Source of the DNA: Vitis vinifera
Taxonomy: Eukaryota > Streptophyta > Magnoliopsida > Vitales > Vitaceae
Assembly (NCBI RefSeq): GCF_030704535.1
Contig: NC_081823.1
Coordinates: 3,256,501-3,320,500 of the forward strand
Reading direction: 5' to 3'
DNA length: 64,000 nt
In this document: positions 35,522 to 50,141 of the stretch, piece by piece
Layout: every line of letters begins with the position of its first letter
How positions within the stretch are numbered: position 1 is the first letter of the stretch
The notes under the pieces: model-generated
What the model was told of the DNA's origin: nothing
The model's database searches: none
The model's input: the letters and a program-made list of their open reading frames with translations, nothing else
Program-made: the position numbers and the translations under genes

Positions 35522-36938
35522 CTATGCCATGGATTGTAAATGTTCCCGGAAAATTTTCAGCATGGAAGAAAATGTGACAATACCAGCCAAACAACAATCA
35601 TCTTCTATCACCCAAACATAATTCACCCGATGGGCAATGGCCTGAATCATCACTGCCACCAGCGAGCTCCCTGGATGGCAGACAATGGCCTCAGCCCTTC
35701 TCACCATCCGGGCTGAGTAGCTGCTGGACCTACTGTACTTCCCCGGACGGTACAATGCAGTCTTGGGGGAGGGCGAGGACTCCTCATCCGAAGAAGAGGC
35801 TGACAGAGATGAAGTTGAAGATGAATCGAGGGCGAATTCCTCCAACATTCCCTCCAGGTTCCTCTGCTTCAGCCTGGTTTTCACCGTCTTGACTATCTCC
35901 TCCGGCGGGCCTCCGCAGTCTATGTAGGACATGAGGTCCCCGGAGGAGAGGGTGGTGATGGCGGCCGCCACAGTTTCATCGCAGCAGGCGAGGGTGAAGG
36001 GCGATATCTCGCCTATCAGAGCTCCATTTTCGTCGACGACTGCAACCGAAGTTTGGTCCCTGAGGGAGCGCAGGATTGCAGGGAGCGATGAGGAGGCTGG
36101 AGAGTGGTAGTTGATGGCTAATACGTCAGTGTCGATGATCCTGAGCGTGTCGATGGGAAGGGCGGCGATGGGGGATAAAAGGCCGATTGAGCTGAGGAGG
36201 TATCGGACCACATCTTCTTGAGTTAGCCAGCAGTATTCACAGCCCTTATGCATGGTGGTCGGACTGGTTTGGGGCTTTTGATACAGTTTCCTCCTTGAAC
36301 TGTTGCTGATGCTGCTCCGAATCGGAACCACCAAGTTCTGGGCACCTTGGAGAATCAGGTCGATTGCTTCCAATAAGCTGAAAAACCAAGAATCAATCAA
36401 GATTTGTCACGAATTAGGGGCACAACCCCATATCCCAAACACCAAAATTGAACAATTTGAGCAAAGCAACAAAATTTTGGCTATTTTTTAAGATCCAAAA
36501 GCTGATGCAAGGGTCTAAATTTGAAATGGAAGCAATTAAACAGTGAAAAGAACCCCTCCGGAGGGATGAAATTGAAGAACAGAGACCATTGAAAAGGCCA
36601 AATCTTTACCTCGAGTGTGGCTCCACATGCATCACCAGGCCTGGAATGTTAGGCAAGAGGTCAGAGACGGGTGACTTCAATGCAGAAGATGGGGACAACA
36701 GGTTGTCATCTTTACAGAGATAGCACACAACATCTACCATGCAAATCTTTCCAACACACCGACACTCGTCCTGGATATTAGCAGAGTGGTCACAGCTCCA
36801 TACACTGATAAAGCTGTCCTCCGACGTCTTGAGAGCCGACAAGGCCTCGCCGACGGTGGCAGAAATGGAGAGAGACCTCAGAGCAGGCTTCCCCAGGCAG
36901 AGGTCAGACACCACATGTGCTAGCAAGCTAAAGGCCAT
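35522..36938 (-). CDS. CBSX5: CBS domain-containing protein, CBSX5-like
   Basis: Two coding exons on the minus strand, 36938-36610 and 36377-35522, join in frame (Ser codon split AG|C) to 394 residues, the usual length for CBSX5/CBSX6 proteins. The N-terminus MAFSLLAHVVSDLCLGKPALRSL is diagnostic. The first CBS region starts near residue 30 (VGEALSALKTSEDSFISVW). A middle region has D-T-D-V-L-A-I-N-Y and VAVVDENGALIGEIS. A Ser-rich acidic linker lies near residues 285-310, and a final CBS motif ends the protein (VWVIEDDCCLAGIVTFSSML). CBS pairs bind adenosyl ligands; the plant CBSX5 role is poorly known. The ATG at 36938 is supported by the family N-terminus and a TATA box upstream. Confidence 0.93.
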
Positions 36939-37099
36939 GCAAAAATGACAGAAATCTGAGAATATGCGGTTGGACCGAGAAAGATGGAGGCTTCAGAACT
37001 CAGGAGGAGGAGGAGGGTGGCAGTCGTGGTGCTGCTGCTGCTGCCGCCTTGGTGATGGTGATATGTGAATGGGGAGGAGGAGTAGTAATAAGGGTCTTC

Positions 37100-37109
37100 T
37101 TTATAAAGA
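37100..37109 (-). promoter_or_regulatory. TATA box of the CBSX5-like gene
   Basis: CTTTATAAAG on the minus strand lies about 165 bases upstream of the ATG at 36938, implying a leader of about 130 bases. The leader has CT-rich and (CAG)n stretches (37015-37045). Confidence 0.55.
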
Positions 37110-40100
37110 GGCAACTTTACACGGAGGAGGTACGGTAAAGTGTCTTGGTGGGCAAACGTAGGGTATGGGGGGGCATGACACCAAAAAAGGTGGGGTCATC
37201 TCCTTGTTCTTATGCTACAGTTCTATGCCCCTTCGCTTACTGCTGGTGGGTTTCATTTTCCACACAGAAAATTGTTTCATCACCCATTGCTCTTTTTCAA
37301 TTTTTGCGGTGGTAGGACACTAGGACACACCTAAAATATTCATAGGAATGAGCTATTTGAGAAATGCGATATTTTCATATACTTATGAAGGGACTTATCT
37401 AATGTGGGTAAATGTATCTATTAATCATATGAACAAAATTGGATCCCATATGAACAAATTTAAAAGTTCCAAAGTGGGTTCAAAAACTAATAATAACCCA
37501 TATGGGGTTATAGCCATTAGAGCCAATTGGTATTTACTACTTCTTAAGCGTCTGCAAGGATTTGTCAGGGTGCCACCAAATTGACCAGATGGTTAGTACC
37601 AAAAGCCAAAAGTGGGTAAAAAGCCTGACAAAAACCAGAGAACACATCTCTCCACAGGCCTCTTGTTTTAACCTTTTCTTCTTTTTGGTATTAACATTAT
37701 TGATTTTATTCAATGGTCTTTGTCATTGCCCTTCTGCAACCCCTTGCGACTCCTTCACCTGCAAGTTTCAAAATTTTAATTAAGATTATTCAACTCACCA
37801 GATTCTCATTTTCCCAAACATTAAAGATCATTAGTCATTACTACCATTACTGAAGCCTTAAAATATGGATAATCATGTTCATAATTCTTGAACAAGTGTA
37901 ATTAAGAAGTATAAATAGACTGACCAATCAATGGTCCACAGGAGGATTCTTGTTGATATCATATAACTTTCTTGGCAAATTAATAGTTACACTTACTAAA
38001 ATAATCATATTATGAGCAATGTGCCTACCGCTGTTGAGTAAATTAATTATAATGCTTCACCTTTCACGGACAGTTTACGAGGGCCTATCTTCTTGCTTTT
38101 GCAAGCCACGTGCCATCTGCTTTGGAGCACATGTCCTCCCTCATTTACTCTAATTATATCCAAAAATACAAAATTGTCGTATCACACTACCCATAAAAGA
38201 AAATAGTAAAAAGTAAGGCCTTGAATTAATAACCATTAAAAAATAAAATTAATCACAATATGTGTCATATCTTGTATCGATTAGAGGAAAAAGTTTCTAA
38301 CGTTTTATAAGCATTGACTCATCTTAATTATATAAATATGTTTTAAAGTTATGATAATTTATTTGAATTTAGAACGAACAATATATATAAATGGTTGGAA
38401 GTTGATAGTGATTATAATATCTCGCATCGAATAGTAGGTCACAACAAGGACATTGTATTTGCATGAAGGAGTGATTGTGAGATTTATCGTACATCAGATT
38501 GACACTATATAAGTATAACATCTTTTTAATCTAAGTAGATACGATTTAAAATCGTGAAGGTCTTTTTAGATTCAAAGCAAATAATATTTATCCAATTTGG
38601 TGCCGATCGTTATAATATGTGATATATAATTTTATCTCATTATTTTATATTTTATTTATGTCACATTATTTCATATTTTGATCCTACTTATTTATACTGT
38701 GGTAATAAAATTTGATATGATTCACTAATATGGATCGAACTCAAAACATTTTTTTTGTAGATTTAGGTTGAATGTAATTGGGTTTGAATTAAATTCGTAT
38801 CGTCTTGCATAACTCGTTTAATAAATAGGTAATTTTTAGGTCAACTTATATAATATGAACTTGACCCAATCAACTTATTTAATAATTATGATGATTAGCT
38901 TAATTATAATGTTAAAATTAACCTATATTTAACTCATTTCAAATTTGTTTTTAAATAAATAAGTAAATTAAATCATCAACATATTTAATTAAAATATTAA
39001 TCATATAGACTTATGAAAGAACTTAATCTTATTACTAAATAGGAGGATCTAATTATTAGACAAATTATACAATATATTATCTATTTAATGATTAGATAAT
39101 ACTTGATTTATATTTTTAACACTCTTATAATTGAAGGCTGATTTCGCCTTGTAATTTTCCACACAATTGTGAAGAATACAATAGAATAGAAAAGGTGGTA
39201 CCTTTACATGTGAAATATCCATGAGACCCTGGTATATGTAAATGCTTGCTTCTCTTTGATGTGCTTTGCCCAAGCATTTCATTCATGATCTCTCTTTGGC
39301 ACTCACAGACCCATGTGCCCTTATGCTGCAGGCCTGTGGTAAAGGAAAAGAAAAAAATTTCTACTAGAGGAAAGGAGATGATGTGTGCAGATCCACTTCC
39401 CAATTTGGTGTACGGTTTTTTTATGGCATTGAAGAATAATAATAACTATGCCTTTTTTTTTTTTTTACTTTTTTTTTTAAATCTTTATCTTTTGTCCAGA
39501 CTCCAGACTCCAAACAGATGGCGATAATGTTTTTTTTTTTTTTTTTTTTTATTATTATTATTCTCCTGATTGCTTTAGTTACTTTTACTGGTCGGATTGG
39601 ACCACTACAAGTCTATAATCTTGGAGGAATATCCTTATACCAAGACATGCAGGCGTAAATTTGGTAAGATTTTTTTAAAACAAAAAATTGAATATGGCCA
39701 TGGTGGTCCACCCACATTTATCAGTACACTATTTAATTAATTATCTAAAATCCAAGCCACGGAATAAGTTGAGGGGGCAAGACATGAGAATTTATTTCAT
39801 GAGGACCCCTACCATTAAATTTTTTTTTCCACATCTACAAAGCATCTTTAATTTTTCAAAATTGTCGTTACTTTTGTAATTGCTTTTTGTCCCATATTTA
39901 CTGCACCATTTGTGATGTGTGTCTAAGGCTCGGATATTCAAAGTGCTTTTGACAGTATTTTTATCTGACGTATTTTTTTTAATAAGTGTTTTTGAGATAA
40001 TCACCAATAAAATATTTTATAAAAAATAAAACACTATAAATATTTTTTCAACACAATAAGTAATTTTTCATATATTTAAAAGTATTTTCTAAATTTTTTC

Positions 40101-42256
40101 AAATAAATCTTTCAAACATATAAGAACTTGTTTGATAGTGATTATAAAAGACATTTCTAGTCTTTTTAACATTTGAAAATAATTTTTGTTTATAAAAAAA
40201 ATTTTATATTAGAAAACTTAAAAACACCTCTTAAAATCATTGTTAATTGAATTTTATTTTATTTAAAAAAAATTTAAAATCACTACTAAATAGATTTTAA
40301 GTCATTTAAATAATTGGTATTATATGTGTCATCATCCTTTTTATCGATTAGAAAATGATCCATATGTATTAAAAGGATTGTTTTTTTTTTTGGCCTATAG
40401 TTAATGATTGATAGTTATGGTAAAAAAAAAAAAAGAGTAAAAATAATAGGATGAATGACAATTTTGTATTAGGGAAAAATAAAATATGTTTTGTGGTCAC
40501 AGTTGGTGTGCATAGGCTCTGAAATTATTGAGCTGGATGGTGTGAAAATGGGAATGGATGGAGTGATGGGGTCCGCCATGTGGGATGCTTGAGAATGACA
40601 TTACAGGGAGGAGGGTCCACCCTCCGTAACACGGCTAGGGTACCTATGCCCATGCACATTTGCACCTGTATCTATCATCCCATGTCTAGGACCTTTGAAT
40701 TTCTCTCTCCTCAGCGTCACAAAAATTTTTATTTCTTTTTTACATTTTATGGTTTTTAATAAAATATTTAATATATATATATATAAATTTGAAATGCAAA
40801 TTTGAGGAATTTAGTAAAATCATATTTTATGGCATATATAAAATTACGTAGAGGTGATTTAAACTCATAATTTTTCATCCATTAAAGTTTTGATACCAAT
40901 TGAATTATTAATTTTCTTATAAAATTAATGTATTAAATGAATTACTAATTTTCTCAAAGCTCGATATATTGGACTTGTGAGGTAAATATTTATAGAAGAT
41001 AATATCTCCTTGAAAGGAAATGAATAATTTAATTTTGTATAATATCATAGTATTTATTTATTATTCATTATATTAATTTAAAAGATAGATTAAATTAAGA
41101 GATTGTTGAAAGTGATAATAAAGCGAGCAAAACACCCTTTAGTCTCTTTAGTGTTTGTTCTATTGAGTTGGTTTTTCCTTGTCATGAAAAGCCGGTTTTT
41201 AAATTTGTGTTTTAGGCTTTAATGTAAATTAAAGTCTTGTTTGATAACTATTTTTTAAAATTATTATTTTTTTCTAAAAAGAAAAATAAGAAAACATATT
41301 TATCAACAAAAAATTATTATTTAATATTTGAATTTGTTTTTTTATTAGAACATGAATGAAAATTAATTTATATTCTCGTCCCTATCAAGCTTAACTTCAT
41401 CATTTAAACTTTTAAAGATGGCAATGTAGGCAAGATAGCTATTGACCATCTTAAATTAATCCCACGATCAAAATTTTATAGTGAGACAACACATTAAACT
41501 AGAAGTGTGCACATGTGTGGTTTGTTTTTTTTTTTTTTAATAAATGTTATGATAAGTAATTTAGACGGATTGATGTCTATCCACATTTCATATTATATAT
41601 TGCTTCTTGTCACATTTTTGGCTTTGATTTGAGATTTTTTTTCGCTCATTTTAAGTTACCAACCGTATATTTGCACCAATTGACTTAAATAAGGTTGAGT
41701 TGATGAGCCGGTAATATATATCATTTATTTATATTTGAGAGTAAGATTTGAACCCATCATACCACGTTAATTAATTGATTAACTTATAATTTAATACTCT
41801 AATTAGTAGCGGATAAAAATGTACTATATTAATACTAGCAATAATGGAAGTTTGGTAGCCACTTTCATTATGAAAAATCGATGGCCGACTTGTTTCTTTA
41901 AAAATATATAAATTCTTTATCAATTTTTATTTTTTTTTTTCACATTTCTTAGTATATAATAAACATAGGAAATTATTATTTTTAAATAAATTTTTATTTA
42001 TTTATAATACTTTTTTAAAACCAAAACATAACTTTACAATTTACAATAAAATATGAGAAGAAAATAGAAAGAAAAAGGAGTAAAATAAAAAAAAATTAAA
42101 ATTAATAAATTATTTTTATACAATTATCCATACTCATTTTTCTTATTTTTTTTATTATATAAACTAAAAATATATAAATCTTTAACCACCTTTAATTATG
42201 TTTGATTTTCTTTTACATTTTTCAAAATAAAACCAAACATGGGTAAATAATTTTTC

Positions 42257-42260
<4 letters not shown>

Positions 42261-42295
<35 letters not shown>
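42261..42295. repeat. (TA)n microsatellite
   Basis: An uninterrupted TA run of about 35 bases in the gene desert. Confidence 0.95.
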
Positions 42296-42298
<3 letters not shown>

Positions 42299-45200
42299 CA
42301 GTATTTTTCCGGAACCAAATATAATATAAGTTATTAAGTAAAAATTCCAACAAACAATTATCAAAGATTTTTGACAAATAATAACTGATGTTAAGGAACA
42401 TGATATATAGATCGAATACAAGTCTTGTAAATTTAAACTTTTAAGAAAATTGTTGGTTCAACATGATATTAAAGTTTTATTTTATGAAAGCCCTCGTATT
42501 TCACTATACTCTCAATTTGCATTTCCTTTATTTGTTGGTTAGATTTAAATCCAAATTCCTGAAAAAAGAAAAAACTTCTCCTCCTAATGATGATCAAATC
42601 TAATTACGAGAATTAAATTGATTTTTACACCCATTTAATTATTATTAATTTTTTTTAAGAAAACCATTATTTTATTAATTTAGAAATATTTTTAGTTCTG
42701 ATGATAGATTATTAGTGTCATTGGAAGAAAGTGGTGTCAACCCCAAGCGTTGCTGGCTTTACAGCTCAAACTAATTAGAATGTGTTGGAAAAAAATTATT
42801 GTTAACTTGGTATAAGATATTATATATGTATAACCTAAGTTTCTGAGTAAAAATAAAAAAATAAATGAAGGAGATAGAAGGCATGAATATTCCTAGTAGT
42901 GCTTTTAATAACATTAAAAATAAAATTTTAAAAATAAATATAAAAATTCATAGGCCATGTTCCAAACACGTCATTGGAGTCGAACATTGGAACGGCGGTA
43001 TAAAATAGGGTTGATTATCACATGGGCAGATTTGTAATCATGTTGCTAAGGACTTAAGGCTATGTTTGGGAACCATTATCAACAATTTTTATTTATTTAT
43101 TTATTTTTAATTTCTGAGAGAAAAATATATTTTGTATGTTTGGTTATTTATTGGTTTCAAAACATGATGTTTTTAAAAATATATTTATTTATTTTTAATT
43201 ATTAATTATACATATATAAAAACGATTAAATGAGACCTTAAAGATAAAAGTTTTTTTTAAAAAAAATTTAAAAATATAAAAAATAAGTTGAGAAGCTTTC
43301 AAGTTTTGAAACATACTTTTGTTTTAAAAAAATGATAAAATTATTTTTAAAGACTATTTAAAAAAATAAAATAGACTTTTATTTTAGAAAAATATCACAA
43401 AACTGTTTTTAAAAATTATTTTAAAAAACATTCTCAAACAAATCCTAAGATATTATTTAATCGAGATTTTTATCTGTTTGGTTTTGAGAAAATATGAAAA
43501 TATAATGTTATTTTTTTAAAATATTGGTTTATCATGAAAAATAATTAAAAATTTATTTATTTTAAAATTATTTAATATTGTATGATAATAACTAGGTGAA
43601 AGGAGTTTGAATTTTTATTTTCCTTTTTTTTTCTCCATAATTTTTCAAGAAACTGATAAATACCAAATATTTGTATCCCAATCATTAGGACTTGATATTG
43701 AGAAATGGATAGGGAATTTAAAAGAAAACATTTAAAAAAAAATTATAAGATATTATTATAAAAAAAATTAAAAATATTTTTAAAATCATCCTTTCAAAAA
43801 AGAATTTTACATATCCAAATAATATTTTTAAAAGAACAGGAAGGCACCACTTTTGAGATCATCATGCACATCACCCCCCACATTATTATAGTGATTTAAT
43901 ATTTATTTATTTTTATAAAATATGAGGATCCAAATATCTAAGTTTTATGACTATAAAATGCAAGTAGCTTATCATTGATCACTACAAACCCAACCTAACA
44001 AAGATCCTTTGCAACATATTTTCAACTGGGACAGGTCATAAGACAGACACACCCCTAAAGATTCCCTTCAAGAAAATTTCCAAGCACTTTCCATAGTCAA
44101 ATGCCAGTTCACCATATTTTGTTTTTCTTATTACATTTCAAGTAGAGCTATGGTTATGGTTGGTAATATCATATTTCACCTTCTTCTTTATTTTTATTTT
44201 TCTTTATATACTTCCAATGTTTTAGTAAATCATTTATTATTTTTAGATATTTTATTGAAATACAATAAATAAAAAATTAAGTTTTTATTTAAAATTTAAA
44301 TTATGAGTATATAATTTGACACGATTTATTTCATAACACATTTAATCAATAAGTTGTTTTTGGATCAGTATACGTAATACAAATTTGATTGATTATAGTT
44401 TCGACTTATTTAGTCCACATTAGATCGGTTTAAAATTTAATTTTAAATAAATAAATAAATTAAATCATAAACATATCAGATTAAGAGAATAATCATTGCG
44501 CGTAGCACATAATCCATCAATATGTGCTGTCACCGCCAAATTTAAGTGACTAAAAAATTCACACATATTTAAATGATTAAACTTTGACATTAAAAAACAA
44601 ATACAACCTAATATCAATGAGATATTAAGCAAGTGGACATTGGAAGAAACTTTTGGGTCGTCTAGCTAGCCTATGATTCAAAAGCTGAGTTAGGGTTGAA
44701 AATGACTAATTGGAACATGCATTTCCAAGGGACAGGAACATCAGCCCACTTGTTTTGACCACAAGACTCAAAGCATCAATCAAGGATCCTAGATGTGAAC
44801 TTGGAATTAAACTATTGGGAATAGAAGATGGTCTTTTCTAGTGTCCACATGTTTTGCCTACCTTCATGTTGATTTGAATCTTTTGGAGCCTTGTGATCAA
44901 TCCACTTCCATCTTTGACATAAAATGTAATTCCTTTGTTGCCTTTTGATCTCCATACTTATCTTAAAAAATTAGAGTCTGGCGACTTCAACCCGAACTTG
45001 ATTCGATGTTTACATTGACATGTATAAAGTTTGAATAAATTATACAATAATATTATACCAATTTAAAAATATTAGAATTAATAGAGATGGAAAGAAAGCA
45101 CAAAAATTATACATGACTCATGGGATTTCTTTGGCAATGGAAATCTAAAATTTTCAAAAATTGTTTTCATGTCTAGAAATTAAAATACACAAAAAGAAGG

Positions 45201-45751
45201 AAGCCCAATGTAGAGAGAAAATCCTGATTAGAAGAGGGAAAAAAAGGTGTGGATGAGAGGGAAAGGGGGTGGAGGGACGTGAGAGTGCGGATGGAATGAG
45301 CTGTAAACAGTTCCGTACGTTTCACATGGGCAGATAAGGAGAGGAGGGGAGGGTGGCTCAGTCTTATCCTCCGTTTCCCTAAACGACAACGTTTGTTGAA
45401 ATGCTCACTAGCTTATCTTCTCTCTCCTCTGCCTTTCTCACATGTCCCTTTCAGTGCTTTCACATGATCTACTCTCTTTCTCTCTCTCATCTCATCTACC
45501 AGCTTTCTGCGGCTCATTTGTAATCATTCCTTTCATAATAGCATAGTTGGTTGGAGTTCATTTCATTTTCTTTTAGTACAAGGTTTGAATTTTTTTTTTC
45601 TACTCCGGACAAAAACCAAGCTTGTTTTGTAATGATTTTTTAAAATCACGTGTTTTTGAAAAAGATTTTTTTTTTTTTTTTTTTTTATAGATTTTCCCAT
45701 CAACCAAATAAACTCCAAACCAAACCAAGCTGAGCTGCAATTAAACAAGCA

Positions 45752-45757
<6 letters not shown>

Positions 45758-45796
<39 letters not shown>
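45758..45796. repeat. (TA)n microsatellite
   Basis: An uninterrupted TA run of about 39 bases followed by a T tract. Confidence 0.95.
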
Positions 45797-45804
<8 letters not shown>

Positions 45805-47900
45805 TTTTCATTTTCTTTCCTTCATCTTTTCTTCTATATTTTCTTTTTCTTACATTTTTCATCAAAATTTTCTAAAATCAAATATAAAAAAATAATTTTC
45901 ACATATTTGATTATCCTATAAAAAGTATCAAAAAAATTTAAATACATTTAAAATTAATTAAAAACTTATATATTTTTAAATTATTTAATCTTAATATTAA
46001 AAAGTTAAAATAAGTGAGACAAATTTAAAATATCACATAATTAATTTTTTTTTTTTATGTTTTTTGGTTTTCCTTTTACTTTTCCTCCTCTCCGTCTTCT
46101 TTTCCTACCATTTTCCCTCAAATGATACATTGTTGAGAAGAAGTCTGCTCAAGAGTCAAGACCCTGCTTCAACATGGTACTTGCCAGCCCTCACCATTGC
46201 CCTAAGCCATCTCACAGCAGATTCCCTTGGAACACCATTTTCCTTGGACACAATTTCCTCAAAGCTGGAAAATACATCAGAGGGCATCTTAGTTGAAGAA
46301 CCAGCAACATAGATGGAAGCCCCCTCACACAGCAAATTCTAGATCCTCTGGCTCTTCTCTCGCATCTTATGCTGCACATAGACCTTTTGTTGTTGCTCCC
46401 TTGAGAAGGCCACGTAAAATCCTCCGCCCTTCTCTTCCGAAAGCACCCTGAACCCGCCATTTCGTGAATGAGACAACCAGAAATCTCTGTATAAGAAGTC
46501 ATCATCCTCATTCCAGCAACCAAAGAAGAAAAGAACTGGACCAGTCGAACAAGATCTACTTTGTACGGCCCTTTCCTCCACAAATCCACGAAAGGGCGCA
46601 CAACCAGTCCCAGGGCCAATGAGAATGAGAGGAAGTGATGGTGGCGGGGCGGGAAGGGAACCTTTAACAAACCATGCATATGAATAATCACCCCTGTTCG
46701 TGAGAGAATGCAGAGTTAAGCACCCCAGAAAGGAACTATTTATTTAGTTGCTGCATTGTGTAAATTTTACGAGTTTTATGTGTTATGATGAATCCATACC
46801 TTGTTGAGGATCAAGTCCAGTTAGCCACTTTGAACATAGACCCATTCATTTCCTCTTAAAAAGTGTTGTCCATGGTGTCACGTTCACGGTTAGGTGCACT
46901 TGATTGGGGTGAGCTAATGGAGAAGAAGAAATGGAGTAGGAACCAGCTGCAACAGCCACTCGAATGGCATTTGCACTGAAGGGAAATCCTCTAATACCTA
47001 TAACATGCCATACAGACGATCGGTTAATTAAAAGAAAAGAGCATTACTCACTGGGTGGATGTAGAAGGAAAAAGGAACATGCATTTTCAGATCATTCGTA
47101 TATTTAATTCAGATGTGGCAAGTTAGTTCATGTGTGAGGGATTTCCTTTTTCAGAACCATAAAAAAAAGGGGGGGTTTACTAAAACACTAATAAATTGCA
47201 CAAGATTTCTCATTCATTAATAAAATTATTCATGTAGCAGTTAAATATGCAAATAAAGCACCAGCTGCCTGCTAAGAGGGGGAAGAAAGAAAAAGCAAAG
47301 TACCAATCATTCACTATCTACATGGGACTGTTGTTCTGGTCCATTAGTTTCCTTCCCCCAAAAGCCATCATTAAATCCCTTTTTTTGGACCTAAAAATAT
47401 TATGTTGGAATGAGAAAAAAAAGGCTTCATACTTATACAAAGTTTGAACCAGTTCTTTTGTCAGTATGTTTTCATGAAATAATGCAGAGTGTAGCACAGA
47501 GACTGTTAAAGAATGGAATTGAAAGATGCTCATTAAATAAAACACAAAGCAGAAATGTATCAGTCATTCAAAAAATTTAACCTCCAGAACAGTTATTCGT
47601 TCCTTCTGGTTGTACTGGTATAGATCATCTCTTCCTTTGGGTGAGGCAAAATATTGAAGCCTTTCCTTTTCATGTTCAGCAGTTGCAAAAAAACTCATGA
47701 CCTGAAAGGATGAAATATATCAGGATAGCTAGTCACTAAAGTGAACTGGCATCTTGCAGTCTGAAGTAGAAGGACAAGTGTAAGAAATCAGATTGCATTA
47801 TACATTTTGGAAACAAATTTACAATATATTTAATTTCTACCTTCAATTATTTCAACAAATTACTACACGTTGGGAAATTAGCAAGCATCAACTTAAACAC

Positions 47901-48230
47901 AACTGATCTATAAACTAACAGCGCATGCACAGCATACGTAACTTAAGGCAGTTACAATCCACTCCCGTGGTTAAATTTAATAGACTTGTGCCCATAAATA
48001 GACAACTGATCTATAAACCAAGAACACATGCAAAGCATGAACAATTTGATGCAGATATAATCCACTGACATTGCTAAATTTAATAGAGTTGTGCCTTCTC
48101 TTTTCCAAATACACAATTGATATATAAACTAAGAATGCAGGCAGAGGATACACAACTTGAGGCAGTTATAATCCACTCACATGGTTAAATTTAACATAAC
48201 TTGTACTTTCTCTTTCTGTCACATATATTC
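47901..48230. repeat. Tandem repeat, about 3 units of 103-111 bp
   Basis: Units start at 47901, 48004 and 48115 with AACTGATCTATAAAC-like words, each followed by CAGTTATAATCCACT and GGTTAAATTTAATA. A fourth, separated copy lies at about 48880-49005. They sit in a pseudogene intron. Confidence 0.75.
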
Positions 48231-48299
48231 CTGCTGAAACATTGTATATATCATGCTTTCTAAGAGTTCCCTCATGTGCGGCCTCATACTCCACACATG

Positions 48300-48700
48300 G
48301 AGACTCAAATAGATCCATAGACAAACAAACCACGGACGACCTCCTATAAGTTTGCATGTGGGCTCACTACATTGGGGGAAATAATCATGTGGTAAGGTTC
48401 AAACTCATACTTCCTCCTAAACAAGGCTCTGATACAGTCAATTTTTTTTTATCAATAAGTATATAATTGTATTGCAAAGAGGCGCTAAAATAGCGACCCA
48501 CCGAAATACAGTATAAAGGGACTTACCCCCTTACAAAAGGCTCTGATACAGTCATATAGACCCACAGACAAACAAATCACAGACAACCTCCTTTATGTTT
48601 GCATGTGGGCTCACTAAATTAGGGGAAATAATCATGTGGTAAGTACAAACTCATATTATCCCCTAAACAAGACTCTAATACCATGTTGGACAATCAATTT
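48300..48700 (-). mobile_element. Duplicated non-autonomous LTR-type (TRIM-like) fragments
   Basis: Two direct copies (about 48305-48440 and 48540-48690) share AAATAATCATGTGGTAAG and a GCTCTGATAC word, the reverse complement of the plant primer binding site TGGTATCAGAGC. There is no coding capacity. Assignment to TRIM elements is an inference from the primer-site-like word alone. Confidence 0.35.
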
Positions 48701-50141
48701 CATAAAAGTTTAAACTGTTAGAATTTGGATTTATAATATATACCATGCTTTGTAATAATACTTTTTCTTATAAAACCACTGTTTCTTCAGAATTATTACT
48801 AATAAAGACACAAAATAAACAGTTGTTTCTGGCTAAGAAGAAGAACAGCAAATTTTACATTTATTGATTAGCCTATAAATACACAACTGATCTATAAACT
48901 AAGAATGCATTCAGAGGATATAGGACTCAAGGAAGTTATAATCCACCCACATGGTTAAATGAACAGAATTGTACTTTCTCTTTCTATCAAATATACACCT
49001 ATTCTTATTCTTCTTTAGAACAGTTATTTCTTCAGAATTACTATTAATGAATATCAAAATAAACAGTTGTTTCTGGCATAAAAAGAAATCATTTTGTCAA
49101 AGACCATATTTCATTATCATCTTGTTGCTGAAAAGAAAGAGGTCGTTACCCAACTCAGGTCCAGTTTGAGTTATGGGAGGTTCAGATAGGAAATGGTATC
49201 ATTTTTACATAAAGATTGAAGAGCAAGAAAGAGGAAGCAAAATTAAGACACATGGCAAAGCTAGAAGGCTAGTTACAACATTCAACCCATAGAAGAAAAA
49301 ATAAGTAAATAATACAGAGCTAACCATACAGGATTCCTGCCTCAAAGAAATAGCGCCAGGGAGAAGCGGAAGTAAACATCCATTGTCAATTCTACAAAAG
49401 TTTTTAATTTGATGGGGATCTTTGAAGCATTTTTATTAGCATTGGGAAGGTAATTCTCCATCTCTCCAGGATGAACCTGAAATCAAACATTTTTCTTTAT
49501 TATAAGAATAAAAATAAAAAAATAAAAAAAATGAAATTAAAGTAAATCTCCAACCAATTGGATATAATACTCATTTAAGTTCACTATAAACAATAATCTA
49601 AGATTAGAATCTGGATGTATCAATGAAATCGAAACAAGCTCAACAAACCCTTAATCCCAACTGTTTGAGGTTGGAATCCTTTTTGATATGCAAAGGAAAA
49701 GTTTACTAGCAGGTGTCAAATAAAAAGAGCCATAACCTAAGTACACAGAATGTATACAAAGAGAGCCAAAGGCAAGAAAGGATAAAACAACACCTCATCC
49801 TCTTCCTAAACAATAAACTCAAGATGGAGCTAAAAGTAACAATCCAAAACAACATTAGACCAAAAGTACAAAGAGTTAATGAAGAAATTTTCCAACATCA
49901 ATTCTGAACTCTCTCCAAATGGACCACATCAGGCAAAGAGGAACAATCCTCCAAAACCTCCTTCACTCCTCCCCACAAACTCCCTGACAAAGAGAACACT
50001 TCAGTCCAATCCCTCTCCATATATAGATATAAGAAAATAGAAGATTATAGATGGTAGCGCCTAATGAAAAAGGGCCTTTCCCATGTCCTACGCTTTTAAC
50101 TTAAACCATGACAAACCAATCTTATTGGTGCTGTTGGAAAA

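Larger units (their letters stand above)
37140..46150. other. 9-kb gene desert, AT-rich
   Basis: No gene or recognisable retrotransposon protein seen. It contains (TA)n microsatellites (42261-42295, 45758-45796), long T tracts (39531-39550, 45664-45686), and two less AT-rich islands: 40530-40720, and 45240-45520 with a CT-rich leader-like sequence. Neither island opens a coding frame. Confidence 0.6.

Noticed and set aside
46339..46581. 80-residue minus-strand frame as a short intact gene
   Set aside because: It is one exon piece of the diflavin reductase, ended by an in-frame TAG where the family has Trp; flanking exons show further lesions.
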